A stretch of 8,419 bases of DNA from Acidobacteriota bacterium (lineage in GTDB: Bacteria; Acidobacteriota; UBA6911; JACQSX01): positions 1 through 8,419 of the forward strand of contig JACQGG010000208.1 of the NCBI GenBank assembly GCA_016199665.1, in the 5' to 3' direction. Within the stretch, counting starts at the first letter, position 1, and each line of letters opens with the position of its first letter. The notes under the pieces are model-generated. The model saw only the letters and a program-made list of their open reading frames with translations. It made no database searches and was not told where the DNA came from. Below are positions 1-5,964 of the stretch, piece by piece. The translations under genes were made by a program, and so were the position numbers.

Positions 1-2
1 CA

Positions 3-62
3 AGAAAAGTACGCGAAGAGGTCGCTGAGGTCAAGCGCCAGTTGATTTGGGTTTTTTATTAA
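3..62 (+). CDS. Possible 3' tail of an upstream gene (partial)
   Basis: The frame beginning at base 3 is open from the window edge to a TAA at 60-62 and reads KVREEVAEVKRQLIWVFY at its end. The charged, helix-like composition is compatible with a protein C-terminus, but 19 codons are too few to recognise a family. The other two forward frames also stop early, so this could be chance. An imperfect inverted repeat straddles the stop codon. Confidence 0.25.
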   Translation, partial: RKVREEVAEVKRQLIWVFY

Positions 63-74
63 TCCCCCAGAATC
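44..74. repeat. Imperfect inverted repeat at the possible upstream gene end
   Basis: GATTTGGG (44-51) can pair with CCCA-g-AATC (66-74), giving an 8-bp stem with one bulged G around a T-rich loop. It overlaps the TAA at 60-62. The T tract lies in the loop rather than after the stem, so this is not a canonical intrinsic terminator, though it could still contribute to 3'-end formation. Confidence 0.3.
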
Positions 75-97
75 ATTCGATTGGACCGGTTCTGCTC

Positions 98-139
98 GGT
101 CCCTTGGATTCGGAGCATGATCGTCGGGTCCCTTGGATT
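98..139. repeat. Short direct repeat, 13 bp, period 29
   Basis: GGTCCCTTGGATT occurs exactly at 98-110 and again at 127-139. A looser TTNGATT pattern at about 77, 104 and 133 suggests two to three degenerate units of 28-29 bp. The units are too few and too variable for a CRISPR array. They may be operator-like sites or the remains of a tandem duplication. Confidence 0.5.
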
Positions 140-183
140 GACCTGAGATGGACCCCTCGCTGAGAACATGTGAAAAGATCGTA

Positions 184-217
184 TGCGCCGGAATCCGCGG
201 GGGTGCGGCGGCGGTAT
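184..217. repeat. GC-rich imperfect inverted repeat
   Basis: CGCCG at 186-190 can pair with CGGCG at 206-210 (or the overlapping copy at 209-213), and CCGC/GCGG blocks lie between them. The segment sits directly before the larger stem-loop at 222-279, so the two together look like a structured intergenic element. Confidence 0.35.
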
Positions 218-221
218 GATT

Positions 222-279
222 GCAGGACCCGTCGCTTACGCTCCGGGCTCTGAACGTGGTTGGCGGCACGGAGTCCTGC
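222..279. repeat. Long stem-loop element, REP-like intergenic repeat candidate
   Basis: GCAGGAC (222-228) plus CCGT (229-232) pairs with ACGG (268-271), a bulged A (272) and GTCCTGC (273-279), making an 11-bp stem with one bulge around a 35-nt loop. An alternative smaller hairpin sits inside: CCCG (228-231) with CGGG (244-247), then GC/GC, closing on TTAC. The phrase around GTCGCTTACGCTCCGGGCTC resembles intergenic repeats I recall from acidobacterial and planctomycete genomes, but that resemblance was not checked. There is no coding explanation. It could be a mobile-repeat relic or a structured RNA. Confidence 0.5.
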
Positions 280-363
280 CTTGCACATTTGCCGTGATTG
301 CTCCATCGTGCTCGGTCCCACCAACGATTCTGTCATCGGCGCCTTGAGGACACAGTTGAATTC

Positions 364-432
364 ATGAGATTTGTCTGGTTTTCTGGCGCTATCATAGCCG
401 GGCTATCCTCGAGCTGCCCAGCGGCAGATTGA
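364..432 (+). CDS. Signal-peptide-like mini-ORF, 22 codons, doubtful
   Basis: ATG at 364 opens MRFVWFSGAIIAGLSSSC followed by PAAD and a TGA at 430-432. A short basic start, a hydrophobic stretch and a small-residue/Cys region resemble a lipoprotein signal peptide cut off just after the Cys. No clear ribosome binding site is visible. The same frame continues without another stop until TGA at 556-558, overlapping the ATG of the next gene. It may be a leader peptide, the remnant of a decayed lipoprotein gene, or chance. Confidence 0.2.
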   Translation: MRFVWFSGAIIAGLSSSCPAAD

Positions 433-554
433 GGACTTGGTTGCCCCGACGACGGAAGCGAATCGACCCGGCTGGCCCGCGGCAGCCGGATGGCACGGTC
501 GATTATTCGGGGTGCGGATTGTCCCGTCGCTGCCGGCGGAGCTCAACTTCTGTC

Positions 555-1898
555 ATGAACTCAACAAAAGTCGAACCAACGGAATCGGGAGTGGAACTTC
601 TGACATACCACAATCGACAACTTCACTTCGAAGGCAAGCCCCTCAAGACGCTTGCCGAAGAGCTGGGAACTCCCTTCTTTCTGCTTAGTGAGAAGCGCAT
701 ACGCGCTAACTATGAAGCTCTGGTTCGCGGGCTCTCCTCGACTGAGTTGGAGACAAGAGTCCGCTATTGCTCCAAGACCAACAACGAGGCAGCGGTGCTG
801 AAAATTCTGGCGGCGTGCGGGAGTCAAGTCTTGGTTTCCCATCTGGCGGAAGCGCAACTGGCGTTGGATTCCGGCTTTTCCTCCCATCGAATCGCCTACC
901 AACGACCGGTACTGCGCGAGCAGGACATTTGCGAGCTGTTGAGTTCAGGGATCGACTTCTTACATGCTTTTCGCCTTGCGGATCTCGAGGTAATGGAGAG
1001 CGCCGCCTCACGGGTAGGCAAGAAAACAAGAGTCTCCCTGCGCCTGCGGGCTGATTCGTTGGCCCGGGGTTTCTCCCCGTTAGCCTTTCTCTCCCGTAGA
1101 CTCGGAATCCGCAAGTCTGAAATCCTTACGGCAGCCGAGCGCATCGGTCGCTCGCGATGGCTGTCTCTGGTGGGCATCAATTTCTATCAAGGCACACAAC
1201 AGGAGAGGGTCGACCGCTACCTGCCGCTTTCGCGTCGAGCCCTGGCCCTGGCCGGCCAACTGCACTCGCAGATGGGAATTCGTTTGGAGGAAATCAATCT
1301 GGGGGGAGGGATACCGTCTCCTTCCCTGCGAAGATTCGGACTCCTGAACGCGATTGCACAGTCGAAAAATCCCCGCGTCTCTGGCGATCCTGTGTCAAAC
1401 CTGGAAAGATTTGCGCGCCAACTGGCAGCAGCGTTTCACAGGGAAGCGCAAGCGGCGCATCTGCCGTCTCCGCCGGCTCTGGCTGTCGAGCCCGGACGGG
1501 CAATCGCGGGCAATGCCGGCATTCTAGTGACTCGCATCCGTGCGATAACCGACAACTGGCTTTTCCTGGATGCCAGTCGCAATCATCTGGGAGAATCTCC
1601 GGTGTTGCTCGTACGGGAAGTTGTCCCGGTCACGCCGCCAGACGGGGGTCGACGCTTCTACCATCTTTCAGGCAGCACCTTAAACACGATGGACTTTATC
1701 GGCTTGTGGCGCAGGCTTCCACGTGTCGTGGAAGGGGATCTCCTGGTCCTGTGCGACGCCGGAGCCTACTCCATCTCGCGCGCCAGCCGTTACGCCGGCC
1801 TGTCGCCGGCAGTATACTTGGTTCGGGATACGGGCCTGCTGCAGATCATTCGACGCGCCGAGGCACTCTCGGATCTCTCCCAAATCCTCTCCGAGTAA
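555..1898 (+). CDS. Fold-type III PLP-dependent decarboxylase-like enzyme (DAP/Orn decarboxylase superfamily)
   Basis: The 447-aa product has the architecture of group IV PLP decarboxylases: a short N-terminal strand (ELGTPFFLL, about 36-44), an alanine-racemase-type TIM barrel (about 45-315) and a C-terminal beta domain. Visible motifs are YCSKTN (71-76, K74 being the expected PLP-linking lysine), GINFYQGTQ (207-215), EINLGGGIP (246-254), VEPGR (311-315), GSTLNTMD (373-380) and CDAGAY (400-405). In relatives the PLP-stacking His lies in HxGSQ and an active-site Cys in GPxCxxxD. Here these positions read Tyr211 and Leu377, so substrate and even reaction type are uncertain. The family acts on amino acids or carrier-bound amino acids in the cytoplasm. 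The ATG at 555 is preferred; a TTG at 429 would add 42 Arg-rich residues unlike the family. GGAG lies a rather long 13 nt upstream. It leads a three-gene plus-strand run and sits 69 nt before the SDR gene. Confidence 0.88.
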   Translation: MNSTKVEPTESGVELLTYHNRQLHFEGKPLKTLAEELGTPFFLLSEKRIRANYEALVRGLSSTELETRVRYCSKTNNEAAVLKILAACGSQVLVSHLAEAQLALDSGFSSHRIAYQRPVLREQDICELLSSGIDFLHAFRLADLEVMESAASRVGKKTRVSLRLRADSLARGFSPLAFLSRRLGIRKSEILTAAERIGRSRWLSLVGINFYQGTQQERVDRYLPLSRRALALAGQLHSQMGIRLEEINLGGGIPSPSLRRFGLLNAIAQSKNPRVSGDPVSNLERFARQLAAAFHREAQAAHLPSPPALAVEPGRAIAGNAGILVTRIRAITDNWLFLDASRNHLGESPVLLVREVVPVTPPDGGRRFYHLSGSTLNTMDFIGLWRRLPRVVEGDLLVLCDAGAYSISRASRYAGLSPAVYLVRDTGLLQIIRRAEALSDLSQILSE

Positions 1899-1902
1899 AT
1901 CT

Positions 1903-1926
1903 TGAGAGTTCTCACCAATTTTCTTT
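1903..1926 (+). other. Weak hairpin plus T-rich stretch between genes
   Basis: TGAG-AGTT-CTCA (1903-1914) could form a 4-bp stem, followed shortly by a pyrimidine/T-rich tract (CACCAATTTTCTTT). The stem is too short for a confident terminator. At most it would attenuate transcription into the SDR gene. Confidence 0.15.
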
Positions 1927-1967
1927 CCAGGGATCCGTAAAGTTGAATTACCGTCTAATAAGTGGTG

Positions 1968-2993
1968 ATGCAAATAGCTCCAGGCACGGCTGAGGCGAAC
2001 GATTCCAATTCTGTCGTGACCGGAGCCTCGGGTTTTATCGGCCGCCATCTGGTTTGCGCGTTGCTTCGCCAGGATCGGCAAGTGGTCGCCCTGTGCCGTA
2101 ATCCGGGAGATCTACAAGATCTTGATCATCCCCGCCTTAAGATTATTTCGGCCGATCTCGAACAGCCCCTCTCTTACATTCGCTACCTGGGTCCGGCCAC
2201 CAGTGTCTTCCATCTTGCCGCCGTGAGGAGCTTTCCCGGAGCCAATCCTGATCGCATGTATCGCATTAATCAGTTGGCCTGTTTGGAGCTGGGGCGCGCC
2301 TGCCTCCAAGCGACAGTCGCCAGATTTGTGTACGTTTCCTCTGCAGTCGTATTCGGGCCTTCAGATGCCAGACCCAATAGCGAGCAGGACAGCCTTGACA
2401 GGGCAACGAGCCACTGCTACATTCGATCTCGAGTTCAGGCTTTGATAGAGTTAAGGAAGCTGTTCGATGAAGGGCTGAACCTGATTACGGTCTGCCCTAC
2501 GATAGTTTTTGGTCCAGATCATCCCAGCCATCCTAATCGCATAACCAACTACTTGCGCCGTCTTGTGCGCTTCAGACTTGAGATCCTCATTGCTGGAGGC
2601 CGGCAAAGAAGGAATCTGGTCTATGTTCACGATGTTGTACGGGGCATCTTACTGGCCGAAACGTTTGGAAATCTCGGAGAAGAATACATCCTGGGAGGCG
2701 AAGACATTTCTCCCCGCGATTTTAATCGTATCAGTATGCAACTCGCTGAGCGAGAGCTTCGCCTGAGTGTTTCCATTCCCCGAAGGGTAGCTGTTACGGC
2801 GGCGCAGTTGATTGACAGACTCTGCGGCCATCATCCTTCTGCGGGATATGGGGCAAGCATTAGGGCGCTGACAAGGGAGATGCGTTTCAGTTCTGAGAAA
2901 AGCAGGCGGTTACTTGGTTATTCCCCGATCTCGTTTTCCGACGCAATGAAGGAAACAGTGGGGTCTCTTCGACTGAACCAGACCCCATTATGA
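1968..2993 (+). CDS. NAD(P)-dependent epimerase/dehydratase, extended SDR family
   Basis: This 341-aa protein has the Rossmann dinucleotide motif TGASGFIG (18-25), a basic R at the end of the second strand region (ALCRN), HLAA (82-85), YVSS (122-125), the Tyr motif YIRSR (151-155), CPTIVFGP (176-183) and VYVHDVVRGI (218-227) of the substrate domain. Length and motif order fit nucleotide-sugar or hopanoid-type epimerases/reductases, normally soluble and cytoplasmic. The catalytic YxxxK lysine is replaced by Arg155, which is unusual for the family. The substrate cannot be assigned. ATG at 1968 was chosen; in-frame GTGs at 1962 and 1965 are alternatives, and no strong Shine-Dalgarno is visible for any of them, so translation may depend on the preceding gene. 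Its stop overlaps the next start as ATGA, which supports an operon. Confidence is high for the family and low for the reaction. Confidence 0.9.
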   Translation: MQIAPGTAEANDSNSVVTGASGFIGRHLVCALLRQDRQVVALCRNPGDLQDLDHPRLKIISADLEQPLSYIRYLGPATSVFHLAAVRSFPGANPDRMYRINQLACLELGRACLQATVARFVYVSSAVVFGPSDARPNSEQDSLDRATSHCYIRSRVQALIELRKLFDEGLNLITVCPTIVFGPDHPSHPNRITNYLRRLVRFRLEILIAGGRQRRNLVYVHDVVRGILLAETFGNLGEEYILGGEDISPRDFNRISMQLAERELRLSVSIPRRVAVTAAQLIDRLCGHHPSAGYGASIRALTREMRFSSEKSRRLLGYSPISFSDAMKETVGSLRLNQTPL

Positions 2994-3895
2994 ATGAATC
3001 TGTCAGAGGGATGTCAAAGGGCATCACTCCCTCAATCCAGGACCGGCCGGAATTGCGAAAAGAGCGCGAGCGCTGGGACACGATCGCTCGAACCATGCCG
3101 GATCTGATGCCCGCATTCTCAACGCAGTACTATCGCCGCCGTGAAATTGCTTTAATTCAGCAACATTTTGGACTTCTAGAGGGAAAGCGGGTTCTGAAAC
3201 TGGACCTCTGGAATGAAGCGGTCAACACGCGACTACTCCAATGGATCGAATCGCAGGGAACCAAAGCCTTCGGGTTCGATATAAGCCATGTCACCGCCTC
3301 GCGCGCTTATCGTAATTGTCAGAAGGATAGGAGTCATATATACCTGGCTCAGGGCGACATCAGGCACATCCCGTTCAAGAGCAATTGCTTTGATTTTGTG
3401 TACTCTATGGGAACGATCGAGCACATTGATGAGTACCAAGATGCGTTGCGGGAAGTACACCGGGTGCTCGAGAGTGGAGGAAAAGCCATAATCGGCGTGC
3501 CCCACAAATGGAATCTTTTTCTACGTCCGCTTCTTGTCGGCGGACTGGAGTGGTTCCACCGATATCCTTATAGCCCGGAAAAGTCGTTCAGTCATCGCGA
3601 GATTCGCCGTGTTTTGGAGACAACGGGTTTTAGCGTTCAGGCCCGTACCGGGCTGCTCGCTTTTCCCGGAATCTTGAGAATGACGGAGCTTTTCTTACTG
3701 CGCCGCGACATTCGGCTTTACAAAGTCTTACCCCTCTTGTTCCGGCCTTTTGAATACCTGGAAACCCGCTGGGAATGGGCAAGAGCCTTCGGATATCTGA
3801 TTGCGCTGGTGGTTGAAAAGCCGCCCGCTTTGGTCCGCCCCGGTCCAATCGAGCCCGTGCAGGAATGTGCACCAGCGGGGGCATGTTGCAAATGA
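2990..3895 (+). CDS. Class I SAM-dependent methyltransferase (Methyltransf_11-like)
   Basis: The 301-aa product has a clear C-terminal half of the class I fold: GFDIS (95-99, acidic residue for the SAM ribose), QGDIRHIPF (121-129), DFVYSMGTIEHI (135-146), the REVHRVLESGG segment (154-164) and GVPHKWN (169-175). The usual GxGxG SAM loop is absent; the equivalent position reads VLKLDLWNEA (68-77), so SAM binding is either non-canonical or weakened. I recall similar LKxDLxxEA sequences in some relatives, so this may be a subfamily trait. The tail ends QECAPAGACC. The start overlaps the SDR stop (ATGA), implying translational coupling; an in-frame ATG at codon 8 is possible. Substrates of this broad family include sugars, lipids and small metabolites, and none can be assigned here. 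The gene is last in the run and faces the glycosyltransferase gene. Confidence 0.88.
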   Translation: MNESVRGMSKGITPSIQDRPELRKERERWDTIARTMPDLMPAFSTQYYRRREIALIQQHFGLLEGKRVLKLDLWNEAVNTRLLQWIESQGTKAFGFDISHVTASRAYRNCQKDRSHIYLAQGDIRHIPFKSNCFDFVYSMGTIEHIDEYQDALREVHRVLESGGKAIIGVPHKWNLFLRPLLVGGLEWFHRYPYSPEKSFSHREIRRVLETTGFSVQARTGLLAFPGILRMTELFLLRRDIRLYKVLPLLFRPFEYLETRWEWARAFGYLIALVVEKPPALVRPGPIEPVQECAPAGACCK

Positions 3896-4010
3896 GGTTT
3901 TCGCCCGGTAACGGGAAGTTGTCGATTTCCTTGCGCCGCCGGGGCGACTCGAAACCCCTCGCCCGCAATTGGTTAGGCGCCAGCTCCCCACCTACTGGAC
4001 AGGCGCCGGG
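3896..4010. terminator. Convergent intergenic region with candidate terminator hairpins
   Basis: Three possible stems lie between the two converging genes. CCCG-GTAA-CGGG (3904-3915) has a GNRA-type loop. GGGCGA (3942-3947) pairs with TCGCCC (3959-3964). Two GGCGCC palindromes (3976-3981 and 4002-4007), reinforced by CCAG/CTGG, lie just past the glycosyltransferase stop. None is followed by a clear T tract on either strand, so factor-dependent or bidirectional termination is more likely than a classical intrinsic terminator. Confidence 0.35.
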
Positions 4011-5744
4011 TTAGATCACCAGTTCGATCGCCTGAAAGGCTACGTCGCCGTTTGATCGGCGGAATTTCTTCAGAAGTCTTGCGTTCGCCGACCCGATTCT
4101 GATCTTGCCCGGCTCGACGAGGACGAGCACCAGGTCCTCCTTCCCATTTGCGGACAGCTCTGCAAGCTCGTTGTTTGATTCCTTGCCGTAAATGAATCGG
4201 TAACGGCCCACCGTGTAATAGACATCTTCAAGCGGGTGGGCTCCGTTTTCAGCCGGTCCGACCTTGATAACTTTTTCGGCTTTAAACCAGTCGGCTGGTG
4301 ACATCTCGGTACGCACCACCGTGTAGATATAGGGATGCGGAATACCGGCAGAAGTGATGTACACCCGCCCGTAATGCTGGCCGTTGGCCTTCAGCCAGTC
4401 GAGTGCGGGCAGGAAATCCACCTGGTTGACGCGGCCGATTAACGGCTGCTCATTGAACGAGCCGAAGAAGTCGGCGAGATACAAACCGGTCATCGTCAGG
4501 GCGGTGAAGGTGAGGACTGTTGCACAAGATATCGCGAGTGCGCGCCTGCGGCGCCACAACCATTCCAGTGGAGCCACGACTCCCACTGCGCAAACGAGCA
4601 CAAGGCCCAGCATTCCCGGCTGGCTGCGGAGCAGGTGCGGACCGGGGTGGCTCGTGAGCAGATCGCCGGCTGGGTACAGCAGCAGCCAAAGCAAGGCGAT
4701 TCGGCTGGCCGGCGACCAGCGCCAACGAACCGCAAGCGCCGCCGCACCGGCAGTCAACAACGCCAAGTGATACCACAACAGTACCCCATAGCCTGTGGGA
4801 CCCTGCAGAGAGACATTTCTATCGCCCTGCTTGAAAAGGAAGGGCAAGCCAAAGTGCGGAGGGTAACGCTCGAGAACCCTGCCTACCTTGGAGATCGGGG
4901 GATCGTTCGGCATAAAGACCCAGTTGACACTTCCCCGTCGGTTCATTTCGGGGTCCGTGAGGTGCTTCCAGACCAAAGGCCCAAACGTTAACGCGATGCC
5001 GAGCGAGAACAACCCGAACGCCATCTGTCCACGCCGGGATCTCAGTAGCGCCAGCCATGCGCGCCAGTGAAGCAGTACCGCCGCTGAGAGAAACAGTGGG
5101 AGAAAAATGCGGATTGACGGATAGCCGTAACAGCACCCGCCCGTGATTAGCCCGGCGACAAACGACCTGCCGGGCCTCGGCTTTTTGTCCTTCGAGTCAC
5201 AAAATGGGAGCCGCGCCCAGAGGATCGCAGCGATGGGCAAGGCGCTGAGGAATGGCTGCAAAGCCGCGCCATGCGCCCACCGAGATTGCTGAATGTGCCA
5301 GGGTAGCAGTGCGAGCAGCCCTGCGGCGGCAAGCGCCGTAGCCCGGCCGTACATCCTCGCAGCGAAATAGTAAAGCAACAGGATGGTTAGCAGCCCGCTA
5401 ACGGCCATCGAGAAACGGGCCGTTTCGAGGCTGAATCCGCGAACCGCCAGAAAAGGAATCATATAGAACTGGAACAAGGGGCTGCGGTTGTCGACCATTC
5501 CGAACACGCGGGAACGGAAAATTGGCCAGGACACTCCATGCTGATCCTTGCCCTCCTGGTACAGGCACCACGCGTTCCAGAGAGTGCCGGCTTCGTCGAC
5601 GTTCATACCCGGCGGAGAGATGTCCAGGCGAATGAGCCTCAGCCCGCCGGCCATGATCAGGGTGAGGAGTAAGGCGACGATAGTGGCGCGCTTGGAGACC
5701 TCAATTGACCGGAAAACAGGAGTGGATTCGCTGTCCGCGGCCAT
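4011..5744 (-). CDS. GT-C membrane glycosyltransferase, ArnT/PMT (GT39-like) family
   Basis: From ATG at 5744 the protein has 577 aa and about ten hydrophobic segments (first about 20-38, last about 402-424), then a soluble C-terminal region of about 150 residues probably facing the periplasm. After the first membrane span comes PPGMNVDEAG with the Asp-Glu pair at 50-51, the acidic catalytic motif of this superfamily, followed by DNRSPLFQF (85-93), QQSRWAH (152-158) and HPGPHLLR (366-373). Such enzymes transfer a sugar from a polyprenyl-phosphate donor to lipid, protein or glycan acceptors at the outer face of the inner membrane; acceptor and sugar are unknown here. The start at 5744 is favoured because GAGGGGG precedes it at suitable spacing. 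ATGs at 5783 and 5786 are alternatives, and the frame stays open to 6050 inside the receptor gene. It could share a transcript with the receptor 220 bp upstream. Confidence 0.83.
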   Translation of the reverse strand: MAADSESTPVFRSIEVSKRATIVALLLTLIMAGGLRLIRLDISPPGMNVDEAGTLWNAWCLYQEGKDQHGVSWPIFRSRVFGMVDNRSPLFQFYMIPFLAVRGFSLETARFSMAVSGLLTILLLYYFAARMYGRATALAAAGLLALLPWHIQQSRWAHGAALQPFLSALPIAAILWARLPFCDSKDKKPRPGRSFVAGLITGGCCYGYPSIRIFLPLFLSAAVLLHWRAWLALLRSRRGQMAFGLFSLGIALTFGPLVWKHLTDPEMNRRGSVNWVFMPNDPPISKVGRVLERYPPHFGLPFLFKQGDRNVSLQGPTGYGVLLWYHLALLTAGAAALAVRWRWSPASRIALLWLLLYPAGDLLTSHPGPHLLRSQPGMLGLVLVCAVGVVAPLEWLWRRRRALAISCATVLTFTALTMTGLYLADFFGSFNEQPLIGRVNQVDFLPALDWLKANGQHYGRVYITSAGIPHPYIYTVVRTEMSPADWFKAEKVIKVGPAENGAHPLEDVYYTVGRYRFIYGKESNNELAELSANGKEDLVLVLVEPGKIRIGSANARLLKKFRRSNGDVAFQAIELVI

Positions 5745-5964
5745 TGCCCCCTCGCGAGACGATCGCTTTCGGTTTGCCGTCATCATCTTTAGCTCTGCGT
5801 CGAGCTTCAGGCGCGCCCCCAAGCGTTCGATTCCAGAGAACGCTTTGACCCGTTTTCCGGCGGCGAAATCTCTGGTCGCTTGTCCGGATAGCCGACGATC
5901 ATTACCCACTGAACTTATGAAGATCTCGTGGCGGCTCGCGGTCCTCGACGAAGCACAGGCGGGA
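5745..5964 (-). other. Gap between receptor and glycosyltransferase genes
   Basis: These 220 bp contain the probable ribosome binding site of the glycosyltransferase (GAGGGGG, read on the minus strand just before the ATG at 5744) and one strong inverted repeat. The glycosyltransferase frame has no stop across the whole gap, but its translation is not hydrophobic and resembles no domain I recognise, so it is treated as non-coding. Confidence 0.5.
5821..5845 (-). repeat. Perfect 8-bp inverted repeat, 9-nt loop
   Basis: AAGCGTTC (5821-5828) and GAACGCTT (5838-5845) are exact reverse complements around a 9-nt spacer, located between the receptor stop and the glycosyltransferase start. On the minus strand the stem is followed by a G-rich run instead of Ts, so it is not a classical intrinsic terminator. 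An operator or an RNA-processing/attenuation hairpin is equally possible. Confidence 0.45.

Noticed and set aside
77..160. CRISPR array
   Set aside because: There are only two exact 13-bp copies with no consistent repeat/spacer structure and no cas gene.
73..336. Minus-strand 87-codon ORF
   Set aside because: Its translation is Arg/Ser-rich with no recognisable domain, it runs through the repeats and stem-loop, and no ribosome binding site is apparent.
371..396. Sigma-70-like promoter (TTGTCT ... TATCAT)
   Set aside because: The spacer is only 13 bp, well short of the usual 16-18, so the match is not credible.
429..554. N-terminal extension of the decarboxylase from a TTG
   Set aside because: The added 42 residues are Arg-rich and unlike the short N-terminus of the family. 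The ATG at 555 gives a normal length.
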